The notes below the pieces were generated by a model, which saw only the letters and a list, made by a program, of their open reading frames with translations, was not told where the DNA came from and did not search any database. This document shows, in pieces, positions 13,401 to 25,998 of a stretch of DNA of 64,000 nucleotides (position 1 is the first letter of the stretch; each line of letters opens with the position of its first letter). The position numbers were made by a program, and so were the translations under genes. This stretch comes from Pomacea canaliculata. Its lineage: Eukaryota; Mollusca; Gastropoda; Architaenioglossa; Ampullariidae. The stretch spans positions 3,689,872 through 3,753,871 of the forward strand of contig NC_037601.1 of the NCBI RefSeq assembly GCF_003073045.1, given 5' to 3'.

Positions 13401-16400
13401 CTAATTCTTCCTCCTTTGGTGAGCCTTCCAACTCCCTGTTTTCCTTCCTGAGATTTATACTTCCTCTTTCTTTGCCTTTTATCGCACGCGGGAAACTTCT
13501 TTTCTCTTTATACTCACTGTGCTCACCCTCAAGTTCTTCGTTTTCATTCCTAAGTAGGTATGTTTTGTCTTTCTTTTCCGTTGGTAACTTTCCCATATTC
13601 TTCCCTTGCTGTAAACGCTTTGGAGGTTTTTCTTTTCTTTCTTCGTTTTCTGGTTTACTTTCATCTTCACTCTCTTCTTCGTCCTCGTAATAAGCTTTTA
13701 TTCTTTTTTTTTAGGAGATCTTATTATCATTTGTTGAAACATTTTTTTTAGCTTTAATCTGTTCTTTTCATTAGGTTCACTTAATCTTTTTCTAAGGTAT
13801 TTCCCGAAGATATCTTTTTTATCGTCTGACTGGATGCGGGAAGTTTTTCTTTTTTTCTGTCGCTGTAAAAGCATTTTTGATTTTTCCTTTCCTTCTTCAT
13901 GTTCACTTTCTGCCTCGCTTTCTTCTTCACTTTCTGTGTCACTCTCGTCTTCTCTTTCTGTGTCACTCTCGTCTTCACTTTCTGTGTCACTCTCGTCTTC
14001 ACTTTCTGTGTCACTCTCTTCTTCACTGTCTGCCTCGCTCTCTTCGTCACTTTCTTCTATACTACCTTCTTTGCTGTCTTCTTTGGCTTCATCGGAGTCT
14101 TTTGTTTGTTTTATTTTAAGACATTTGTTTACCTCTTTTTTAAATTTCTCTTTAACTTTTAATTTTTCTTTCGTATATGTTACCGTTAATATAAGTTTCT
14201 TAATGTATTTCCTGAACAAAACTTTATTATCCTTTGAACGGGTGCGGGACTTTCCCCTTTGTTTCTGTCGCTGTGAAATACTTTGATATTTTTCTTGTCT
14301 TTCTTCGTTTTCTTGTTCGCTTTCATATTCAATCTTTTCATCCTCACTCTCTTCTTCTTCGCATTCTTCACTCTTTTCTTTACTGCGTTCTTTGCTGTCG
14401 TCTTTGGCCTCATTAGAGCCTTGTGTTTGTTGCATTTGAAGCCATTCGTTGATTGCTTGTTTAAATTTCTCTTGAGCCTTTAATTTTTCTTCTTTAGTTT
14501 TTACCCTTAATAGTTGCTCAAAGCATTTCCTGAGCATTTCGTTTTCATTAAAGCTTGACGGGATGCGGGACTTTCCCCCTTTTTTCTGTCGCTGTGAAAT
14601 ACTTCGAGATTTTTCTTTTCTTTTTTCGTATTCTCCTTTGCTTTTATATTCATCCTCTTCTTTGCTTTCTGCCCTGTCTTCTTCACTCTGTTCTTCACTT
14701 TTTTCCTGCTCGTCTGTTTGACTTTCTATGATCTCTTCTCCGTCCTTTAAAGAATCCATTCTCATTTTATTTTTCAGAGATTGTCCTACTATTCGCTTAC
14801 ATCTCGCTTTGACAATTAATTTGTCTTTCTCTTTCGCTTCTCCTAAACTTTCCTCAAGATATTTCCTTAACCAATCCTCCTTTTTGTCATCTGACTGGAT
14901 GGAAAACTGTACTTTCTTTGTGTACATCTCATGTATATATGTCTGAAACCTAGAAAAAAAGGATAACATTTTTAACAGATAAAACAAGCGGGTTTGTGAG
15001 TGGACAGTCTTAGTCCACATGTAGCCACTAATCAACAGAGGACAGCAGGCAGGTCGCCACAAAACACTATGTCAAGGCTGAGAAAGCAGGAAATGCGAAT
15101 AATGTTATGAATTTCCAAGTGACATTTGGAGGAAGAAGGTTCCCTACTTCTGGCTTAAGTCATGCCAAATATTTTTGTCTCACCATTTATCTTGTATCTG
15201 CTTCTCCAAAGCTAACTGAGCTTTAATCAAAGCTGGGAGGTCTCCTTTTTTAATGCCCGACACGCTTAAGCCCATCTGTTTGATTAAGTTTGCAACCTCA
15301 CCTACGAAATGAAAACATTCAGCATGAATAACCTCAATTACCAAGAGTAAAACAGACGATAAAATAAATGTAACTGAATAAGCTTTACCCGAATTATCCT
15401 GATCAACGCAGTATTTGTGAAAATGTAGATACAAGCTTCTGAATGGACCTACACGTGGAGTGAAGTATACTTTCTACAAAATTACTTGTGCTACTGCAAC
15501 TTCTCAGCAAGTTAGCCTGCTACAATCTCCTTGAACCATTTATGTCCGCTTATCCTGACAATAATTTGACAGAGATGATGGTACTATGAGGGGTGAATGA
15601 TTTACTACCTACAGGCGACAGGAACCACATCTCACCACTATAAACTTTATGTGTGTTGGATGCATTTGACAATGATATCCTTCTCTAGCGCCTTCTTAGA
15701 AGTTTTGGCCTCTCTGGCATTGTTTGAACTGGATCCATTCCTACGGGACTGATCGCACTCAGTCTGTGATAGACAGGCACCACATCTTTGTCTGCTATTG
15801 GAAGTCAGGTGTGGTTCAGTTCTCGAACCTATTTTATTCACATCCATAAATGTAGTTCCGGAATCCGCCACATTGGTCTGTAGTATCACATGAATGCTGT
15901 TGATACAGGTCTGGTCACGCTTCTATCTACTGAACTCAATCGCCATAAAGATGCTAACAACTAATCTTAACTAGAAAAAAAATCCTGAAAATTGGTGAAA
16001 ATCAACACAGACGAGATGGATCAGAAAGGCAAGAAAAAGAACAGCCATACCACCGGCTTTGAAGTGGTACTCTACAATTTTCTGTACAATCATGTCCCGG
16101 TCACTGGAATTTTCAACTCTCCGAGCGTCTTGTACATCTTCGCAGAATGAGAGGATTTGTGCCTGGTCTTTACCTCGTAAATACTTCTTGAAGGCTTGGA
16201 ACTGCGTCTCGTCCGCCAGAATGTCTGAAAATGTTCTAAAGAAGCAAATGTTAGCAGAAGAATCAGGTTCATCTGTCATTTATTTGCGGAATGGCATAGT
16301 CTGTTTTCAAAATGTTAGAAAACAGAAACCACATTGCACCAATCATTTCAATAACGAGGGAGTGTATGTGTGTATGAGAAAGAGAGAGAGCGCGAGCGAG

Positions 16401-19400
16401 AAATAGTTAAAATTTATGGTGAGTATACTATAAAGAAAAACAAAACGCAGACTGACAAAGATTTCTATGGCTATTATATTTATGCTCAGTGCATGCTATT
16501 ATGAATGTATACAACATGGAGAGCGACAGACACAGAGGTGTGTTATTACAAGTGAAAACAAAGGCAAAGAAGCAAGAATGAAAGTACCTTGGCTTTGGGG
16601 GTAATACAAACGATGAGCTTTCTCTATTTTGTCTTATCTGTAGAAGCTGGCGCACATTTACAGTTGTACTAAGCCTGCTGAAAGTGGTCCGAAGAGGAAC
16701 ATTTTGGGGCAAAGAGGATTGTTTTAGCCACGTCGTGCTAAAAGTCCGCCTTTCGGGTCGAAGGATGGTTAGATAATCTGGACAGAGAGAGTGCAAGGTG
16801 TACTTGTGTACCGACATGCATTTCTTCTTTTTTTTTTAAAGCTGTCGTATATAGCCAACATTGCACAATCGAGATCTACTACTACACTATAACTCACTAC
16901 CACGACACTGTACTTCACTACTATTGTACTGTACTTCACTACTATTGTACTGTAGTTCACTACTATTGTACTGTAGTTCACTACTATTGTACTTTAGTTC
17001 ACTACTATTGTACTGTAGTTTACTACTACTACGCTGTTTGCATCTGTCCGTTTAATTTTGACGGTGGGTTCGTTTCTTATAAAGTTGTTTTTTTGCTTAG
17101 TAAAATTTCATTTCGCCTTTATTTCACATTTAACTTTCCACTCAACATTTATGTACAGTTTAAACTTTATTCTAGACAGTTTTAACCTGCGTATTTTGAA
17201 AATTCCTGTTTAATGAGTCACTCGTTAGGCTGCTTAGTTTTTTTTTATTGATTGTATTAAATTAAGAATTGTAATTTATGAACAGTAAAAAGTAATGTAT
17301 CACAAAGGTCTACAACACTTACTGGTTTTGACAGGAGAAGGGCAATGAATGTGCAAGCTACCATAGTCAGACCGCACAATTCTTGCCAAAGAAGCCACAT
17401 CACAGACCTGTGCGTCTGGTAGGTCTGCCGTACAGGACACGTGAACACATAGTATGCAAATAATATCCTATTATCTTTGATTGAAGCGTTCGAAAACGAA
17501 GACTGTATATATATTTATTATTATAGCAGTGAGTCTGGTATACTACGTCTACGACACATAAATCAACCTTAAATATTCACCTTTTGAGGAAACAGAAGAC
17601 GCGTCCTTCGCATCATATAATCATGAAACAGAACTTAAAGTAAGATAAAATGTTGAACCACCTTTACCAGTCGTTCTGCTTACTTAAGTAAAAATCATTG
17701 CTCATCAACAGTACCTTCTCGCAGGACGATAAGAAACTGAAAGGCCAGCAAGCGATGCTGTTCGCCCAGGACACCCACAACGCCGTTATACTTGGTGCCA
17801 CGAGAATCCGTGGGTCGCAGACATTCCATGTCTCCATCTGGATCGTGTTTGGGATCCTCTCTCCAGGGATCTGAGAGACAGCGGCGATTAGCAAACGCTC
17901 CTTGCGAAGCCGCCTCGGTTCCCCGCTTCAGCAAAGAATTAAAGACTTTCGGAAGACCCTAGGGAAATACAAGCTTTGACAGTACTTCTCTGTGTGTAAT
18001 GAATCCTTAAGATTTGTAAACTTTGGCAAATTGGATTCAAAATATCTTGAATTCTGCACTGACAGCATTAAGGTCGTTGGACAGATTAGCTTTACAAATA
18101 ATTAGAGAGTACGCAATTTTTTTCATCCCTTTCTGACGACATTGTCCTCTTAAATTTCTGGCATTTGTTGAAGAATCACAATGATATTTAAAATAATATC
18201 ATTATATAATTAGGTACTGCATGATATCCCTGGACCCTGGTCTTTGACCTTAACATTACAATTGCACAGTCCTATGCTATACTTTGTAGCTCAGATAAGG
18301 AACAACAAAACTTACCGATTCTATTACAACTTTGTCTTTTGGACCCTGCTTTGGCTTGACCTCGAAGGTTCCGGAATCGATCTGTTTTGGTATTTTTGTT
18401 TTTGAGAAAATATGTGATATCGATTGTCTTTTTGTTTTGTTTCAAACAATGGAAACTATTACCTTCATAATTCTGAGAGTTTACAAATCTTATGGACAGA
18501 AGACATTATTGTTAATACGGACCCAACTGAAACGGATGTTTTAACAATTAAGACCTCTTCTTCTATAGAATTCTGAGGGTCTACAGTTTTTATTAATAGA
18601 AGCACAACTGAAGCTGATGTTTCATTCCAAAAATTCTTATTACTTGGTGTCAATGGTAATGAAATTTGTTTTAAAATGTTATAGATTGCAATAAGCCCTT
18701 AAATATTTCTTACATTATTGCAACATTTATCGGTACATATTACGGGAAAAACTGTTGCATTCTCAACAGGCAACATACATAAATTACCTGTCTATAAATG
18801 TAATAGTCAAAGAATTATTGTCTCATTAACTAAAACAGAGTTCTCATCTGTGTTGATCACAATCTTTTTACGATAGACACATTGGTATGATTGAGTGACC
18901 GATAACTTGTTTTCAACTGAGATGCAAAGCCTTCAAGATGAGAGGCTTTTAAATTATTGGTAAGGCAAATGCATTCTAAATGGCGAATTAAATTAAAATA
19001 TAGGAAACCTAAACCTACAATATCAAACTTCATGTTCACTCCTTAACTGACCGCGTGCTTTCGAAAATCTTGTCTGTCGTTGAGGATGAACTGCATCATG
19101 GGGATACCGAGAACCTGCCAAACAAACCATAAAGAAAGCTTTGTCAGGAAGGACTACAATATTTCTTCTAGTCTCCAACAAATAAAGAAACTTATTACTA
19201 ATTTTCTCTACCTTGCGAGGAAGCACGTGAAAAAGTAAGAAAGCATATTTATGTGTGTCTACAAAACTTTTCTGAAGTAGGGAAGTAAGGATACATTTCA
19301 AACCAATTAAAAAAGTATTGTTTTTGCGCTAAAAATATATAACTGTGTACCAATCCATACCTTAGAACTCTGACAGCCCTTTCATAATTCTAGTAACCAT

Positions 19401-22400
19401 GACTACAAAGTACAGAGGCTAGTTTAGTTGTGACTTACATTGGACACGACATCCAAAGTTGAGTTGATGAGGGGTGACCATCTGGCTGCCTTCATGTCCT
19501 CCAGAATATTAATTCGAATTCTATATTGTAAGATCTTAGCGTCAAGACCACTGCCCATAAAAAATCTGTTGACCATATAAAGAATGTGCTGTGTTCGCAA
19601 GCTAGCGATGGGAGGACCATACTTAGTATTCATGGTGTTTCCCATTCGATACAGGTCGTGGAGCTGCACAGTAACAAAAGCTCTTAGATGAAGGTTAAGG
19701 TGAGTTATATGATTAATTTTTATATGTCATTTCGCACATTTTGATCACTAAACACGGTCTCCACTAGTCAAAATATCAAGAACAGTAATAAGATTTTTAC
19801 AACAATAACAATACATAGTTTTAAACAGAAGTGCCGGGCATAGAAACAATATCATTGTGACAACAGCAGAAAAGATTTCAAAAAGAAGGCGATGACCTGC
19901 TGATATCGGCGCATAGCTGACCAGAAGTCAAAGTAGCTGAGATGCAGCCGCGGGTCCTGACCACGCAGGTAAGAACGGAACGGACTGCCGGCCAAGTCGT
20001 CGCAAGCCAGCAGGCACAGGGTTCGTCTGCACACATTGCTTCCTTTGCATTTGCCCCAAAACTGCATAATATCAATATTTTGTCAACATGTCAACAAAAT
20101 GTCAACATAATATCAACATTTTCTCAACATAATGTCAACATATATCCACATTTTGTCACTCCTAAAATGGAAGTTACACCTGCTGCAAGACGTTTGATGT
20201 ATTTCAACAAATACACTTTTCTTTCATTTATTGATCTATAATGTTACTGTCATATCGCTGCAGATAAACAGAAATATGTAAATGTGGTGTATTAACAATG
20301 ACGAATGTATTTAAAATTTATAATAAAGAAGAATATCGGCTTATTTGAAGAAGAATTATTTGTGTCTTACAGATAACATTGACTTTGACCTTAGTCGTCC
20401 GAAACAGTAATTTTCTATTGATTCCTCCATGTCTGTCCCTCAAACAATAAAGACCTTCTTGTAAAAACAGAACTCAGGTGTGTCTACACGCTCTACCTGT
20501 CAGTCACTGGCTTCTCTTGGTCCAGGTGTCGATAGCCGAAGAGGTAATGCCGCAGCAGCTGGTTGAGGTAAAGCATGGGTTCGGGCTTGAAGCTCATCTC
20601 CTTCAGCGCCAGAATCGTCAGGTTCAACCTCAACCTTCTGTCGTCGTCTTCCAGCTCGTCTGACACCTTGGACTTGCCGCTTGCTGTTGTTAATTCAATA
20701 CACATACAAGCCTTCTATCTACACCTCGGATAGTCACAAAAATTTTAATCATTTCTTACGCTTTGTCATGCTCTTGGTCTTACAAAGCGATCTATATGAA
20801 ATATTTTGCACTAAACAAATGGAACTGATAATAAATGTATTGTTTAATGAGATATTTGTGTCACATTCAAACATGTAGGATACTCAGTATTAACACAAAA
20901 GATGTAGCCTTTCACTATATCAATATTGATAAAACATGTCATGTACTCAACATACTGCCACGGGTGTCCTCTCTGGTAGCTGTTGTACCCTCCAAACTTT
21001 CTCTTGGCAAGCTTGAGGAAGCCGGTTCCAAACGGCGGGCAGCGCTGGGCAAGGGGACTGGTTTGGAGTCCTTGCTCTTGTCATCATCCTCATCATCATA
21101 TACCGGCTGGTTGGAGTCGTCTCCAGTGTCCAGTAATTCTCCGATAGCACACACCTCTGCCAGCTCCTCGTCGCTGGTGTCATCGTGATGCCGAGAGACT
21201 TCTACTTGTACTTTATCGTCTCTAAGCAAAGAGACTGCAGACGAAGTTTCTCCTGTGAAATATTTTACGAAAGGAAACCAATCGGTCAAGGGAATCCGAC
21301 GAGCATGTCGTTTGACTGTATCGCACAATGATGGAGAAGAAAGGGGAGAAATTAAGACAGATGTTACACATGCTATTTAAAGCGGGTTACCCTATTAAAT
21401 TCTCATTTTATAGCGATATCTCTTTGAAGCTTTTGCTTTTGTTGCAAGCGTTTTCTTGGAAAGACATCAGAGAAAGTGGGGAATATGTTTTTTGTTGTTG
21501 TTGAATCCTTTGTTGCTGCTAAGTAGTTCCATAATTTCTGCCTATAGTCACATGACTAAAGTTTATATATGTGCGCTTAGCTCAGTGGTGGTTATGTCCA
21601 AGCAGTCTTGCTAATCAAATCCCAGTGTCTTGCGTGGCAGTAAAGTAAAGGTAAAGAGACATTTAGAAGAATAGGTTCAGAAACACGTTCCTAAAACTTC
21701 AAGAAACCAGTCATAGAAGTGACCAAAAATATGGTGTATATATTTATGAGTGCTGATGCTGTGTCCATAGCAATTATATATTAAATTTCTGAAACATAAA
21801 ATCCAAGAATCTTACATCATCAGAGCAGGAATCAGAAAGGTTTTTTTTTTGTTTTTTGTTTGTTTTTTTTTTGCATAATTATGTACATGTATAATGCAAA
21901 GCAAGAATACCCAACATGCACTTGGGTTGATGTCACGAAAATATTTGCGGATAAATGTTGCCTTTTACTCACTTCTGCGACTGTCACTGGTTAGTCCTGT
22001 TTAAACTGAATTTATTTGTAGAGAAATAATCACTTACTACTTGATAGCAGTGGAGTGTGCATTTATGAGCTTGATGTAAGTCAGTGAATATAGAACCATG
22101 GCTGATATGATATATTGTTTGAAGACGACAAGACAGGGTGGGGTGGGGTCAGTGTTTTACTCCAAGCCAGCAGCCAAGGCTGTGTCATGGCAAGGCAGCC
22201 AGCCCTGTAAACAGGTGCCGCACGTGAACCCCGGACAGCCAACCCTCACTGTCTTGGTGACAGGCGCTAACCGTTGTAGTTTGTATGCTACCAAGTGTGA
22301 TTAATCACATACAACTGACCTCCTGCCAACATTCGGACATGCAAAGTTGGCAGAAGCCAAAGGAAGACCTTAGAGTATGAGCAAGTGACAGACTTAGTAG

Positions 22401-25400
22401 CTCTGACCAGTCTCAACTCGGACAGTGCTTGTTCATATCGGAGCTGTGACAGTTCAATACTTACAAGAGGGACCGTCTTGCTCACGACCACAACAATCAG
22501 CCTTTTTCACAACTGTGATAGTGTAATCTGATACTGTCTGATTAACCCCGACATAAGCACATCTAGTGAGTGCTTCTTCCTCAAGACTGATACGATTGGC
22601 GAGCCTACCATCGATATGCTAAGCGGGTTATAGCTTATCGTCTGACATTTAAAGAACATATTTTTTTAATAAATTCTGACATTATATCTTCGGTTCTGAC
22701 ATTTTAGCAGCACAGAAAGTAGTAGGTCTTTGTATGTCACTACAACTCATTTCATGATTGCAGAATGCCACTTGCTAAGGAAATCTGCTCAAAGTCTCAA
22801 ATAAAATATTGAGCTTAATGTTCTGAAATAATTCCAACTTACAGCTTACTGCAGTCCGATAAGGTCAACATGTAAATAAAAAAAATTAACTTGTCTACCT
22901 TTATCTGAGGGTAAATTCAAAAGATCTGCAGACTTAGGTTGCCCACACTCCTCCACAGGGGTTAAGGTCGTCTGTCGCTCTGATGACAAGAATGAGGAGC
23001 ACAGTCGTGACAAGAGCTTCTGGTCACTTGATTCCACGCAGTGAACGCTATCGAAGGAGCTTCCCCCGGTCTTACCACGCGTTAAAGATGAAGACGCTGA
23101 CGACAATGTCGATGAAGAAGATGAGATTAAGGAAAAGATCCACTCATCACTCTCAAACTGGGCACCACCATGTTTCGGTATTAAATCTTGACCGTCTTGG
23201 ATGCTAAACAGTGCGCACCTTCCGATAAGAATTTTCAGTTCACTCGAGGACAGAATGATGTCTCCTCCTGGAACCCTGAACAGTTCCTGAAATTTCCCTG
23301 TTCCTATTTTAAAAACAGTTTAACTTCTAAGTAAGTAACCATGTTACTTTCCTTTATAAGCCATTTCTCAAAATCTTGCGCAATAGAAGAGCAATTTTAT
23401 CCGTTTTTCTTTAGCTTTTTAACGCCCTTGTGTATGTGTTGGCCTGCCATTCATTTACCAGCTCTTTTTTAAAACTAAGTAAAATTTTAACGTTATAAAA
23501 AAGTCGTGTTTATCTATATTCAGAACACTATTTTTTATCATTATTGCGATAAACACTAAATACATTATGCATGGATTTATTTTAAATGTAACTTAATTTT
23601 GAAACAAGTTTTCTTACCCTTCCAATGTCTACAGTGTTTCTGTCATCTCTTGGTTTTCACATCTTACCTTTAGTATCGTAAAGGGCTGGGTGGAGAGCAC
23701 GTGCATGACGTAACAAGGAGCCCAGTAAGCGCGCAAGGCTTCCAGAAGCACTCGATGCACCAGTCCCAAGGCCTTAGGTGACGAGAGGTCGACTTCGCAT
23801 GAGGGCACATAGTGATCAGTCGTAAGTCGCGCTGACAACTCCGTTTCAGAATGTGGCACCACAGGAAAAGACAGGAGCTCTTTAAAATAAACAAAAGAAA
23901 GGAAGACTGCAAGGAGGGTAGAACCCACAAAATCACATAAATAAATATTTAGATATTGTTAACATGCAAAAAGACAAGCGGAACACTAAATTATTATACA
24001 AAAGTAAAAAGTCAAAAAGAAAAAAAAAGTTTAAAAAAAAGACAAATTAAATCATATTTTGTTTTTGTGTTCTCACCAAAAATTAGGCAAGGAGAACAAA
24101 TGATAATAGCCAAATATTTTCCTGTAATCAGCACATTGCATTTTTAATTTCAAATTACGAAGGAATAATCAAGGATTTGTACAGTTTAAACATTTGGAAA
24201 GCTTGAGTCAACACGCATGCACAGCGAGTTCCACTTTAAGAGGAGTTGCTTTGAAAGTGACAGAGTTTGCTGAAATCTTAGTATCTTTGTTGGTGTGGAT
24301 GCTGTGACGGGACGTACGTGATACCATCCTAGGAACACTTCACAATACAGGCACATCGCCAGGCCTGTCAGATGTCAACACATGTTCAGCAAGCTAACAT
24401 AACAACACGGTGGTTGATAATTAATTAGCCCTGACTACAACATTTTTTTACCCACGGCCACTACTTTGCACAGCCTGTTGGACAGCTTGTGAAACGCCGT
24501 AGCATGGAGATAGCACTGCTGGATCTCGTGGAATATCTCGCGTCGTTTCGTCAAGTTGCGCGTCTGTCGGAATCGTTGCACATGTAGCCAGCACCCAAAA
24601 ACTTTCGAGCCGGAGGAGTTCCGGAGGTGCTCACGGAACAGGTACATGCCAGCCACGCTACCCAGCAGGTTGTTTGCAAACACCTGCAGTACATGATGGG
24701 TCCGCCTACTGCGAGCTGCACCAAGAAATTCATCGCAATAGATCACGTGGTCTTTACGTCATGCTCTGAATTGTATTCATACATCTCCACAACCACAGAC
24801 GCACATCAGTCCACTGAGCATATCCATGCCTTATTAAAGTACACTAAACTGTACTAAACCACACCAAACACAGCCAGTGTCAACAATTACCAGAATCATA
24901 GAACCGCAGCTCAAAGTCGAGGTTTTGCAGTTTATGGCACAGCTGATATTCCAGAAAGAGGTGTGTCTTTGTAAACAGGTGAAACCTGCGCGCAGCTATC
25001 CATGCTACTATCCTGTCATGCTTCGCAAACAACAATAACATCAGAGATTTGTATTTAATTAGAAATATGCATTAGAAAATTAGAAACAGTCTTGTCTGTG
25101 CAGATATTTCAATACTTATATTAGCTTCAATACTTATATTAACCCTGACTATATGGTCAGATTCAATATTTTACATATTTTCTCTCCCTCGTCAATCATT
25201 GTAGAGTGTCTTTTTTATTGTAATATTGCTTTCTCGTCTTCTTCTTGGCAATAGGCCTGGCATAAATTCATCAAGCAATCGATCTCTTTCACCTCACACA
25301 CTCTCTCTTTGAATAAGCAAAAGAAAATGGTTATGCTAGGTATTCACTACCTTCCATCGTTACCACAATACATTTGCATACAGTGCTTAATCTTATATAA

Positions 25401-25949
25401 AAAAACGAGTGAGGAAGGTAGGGTGAGAGGGACGAGACATTGAATGCTCTTGACTCATAATCATTATGACATGGAGGAGATGCAAACATGTTTGCAGTAC
25501 AAAACAGCACGTCTGTAGCAATCTGTAGTCAAATGTACATTTTAATAGAATTTGATCTTAAGTTTATGGTCATCAGGCTAGACTACTTAAGAGGGGAAGG
25601 AAGGAGAGAGAGAAAGAAACTAACTCACATTCACTTCTGTGAAAACTGGAGGGTCAAATATAAAGTGTCCATCGTGCAGCTTGAGCAGCATTCTTTGACC
25701 AAACACCTGGACATTGTTCATGAACTACATCATTTCGAGTCAGGTTGTTTTCTACGTTAGCAGATACCTTTAAATATTTAAATAACTAGTAACCCTCTTC
25801 AAATGACATTCTTCTTTTGAAAACAACGAAAGAATAATTTTAAATTTAAAACAGTTTTGGACACAACTGCTCCCATTCGTACAACCAATGTGCATTCTAT
25901 CTGTATTCTAAAGTAACACATTGAGTAAGATAGATGATGTATTAGCACG

Positions 25950-25998
<49 letters not shown>

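Noticed and set aside
13834-14286. Plus-strand Ser/Leu-rich open frames opposite exon 18 of genes A and B
   Set aside because: Antisense shadows of the Lys/Glu repeat coding strand.
15647-15889. 80-codon minus-strand open frame in intron 16 of gene A
   Set aside because: No counterpart in gene B, and exon 16 joins exon 17 in phase without it.
21571-21650. tRNA-like stretch with GCTTAGCTCAGTGGT
   Set aside because: The D-arm-like start is good, but the B box and stem pairing are poor. Likely a decayed tRNA-derived repeat head, not a tRNA gene.
24752-24766. Alternative earlier acceptor for exon 5 of gene A
   Set aside because: Adds an in-frame stop codon in the joined phase.
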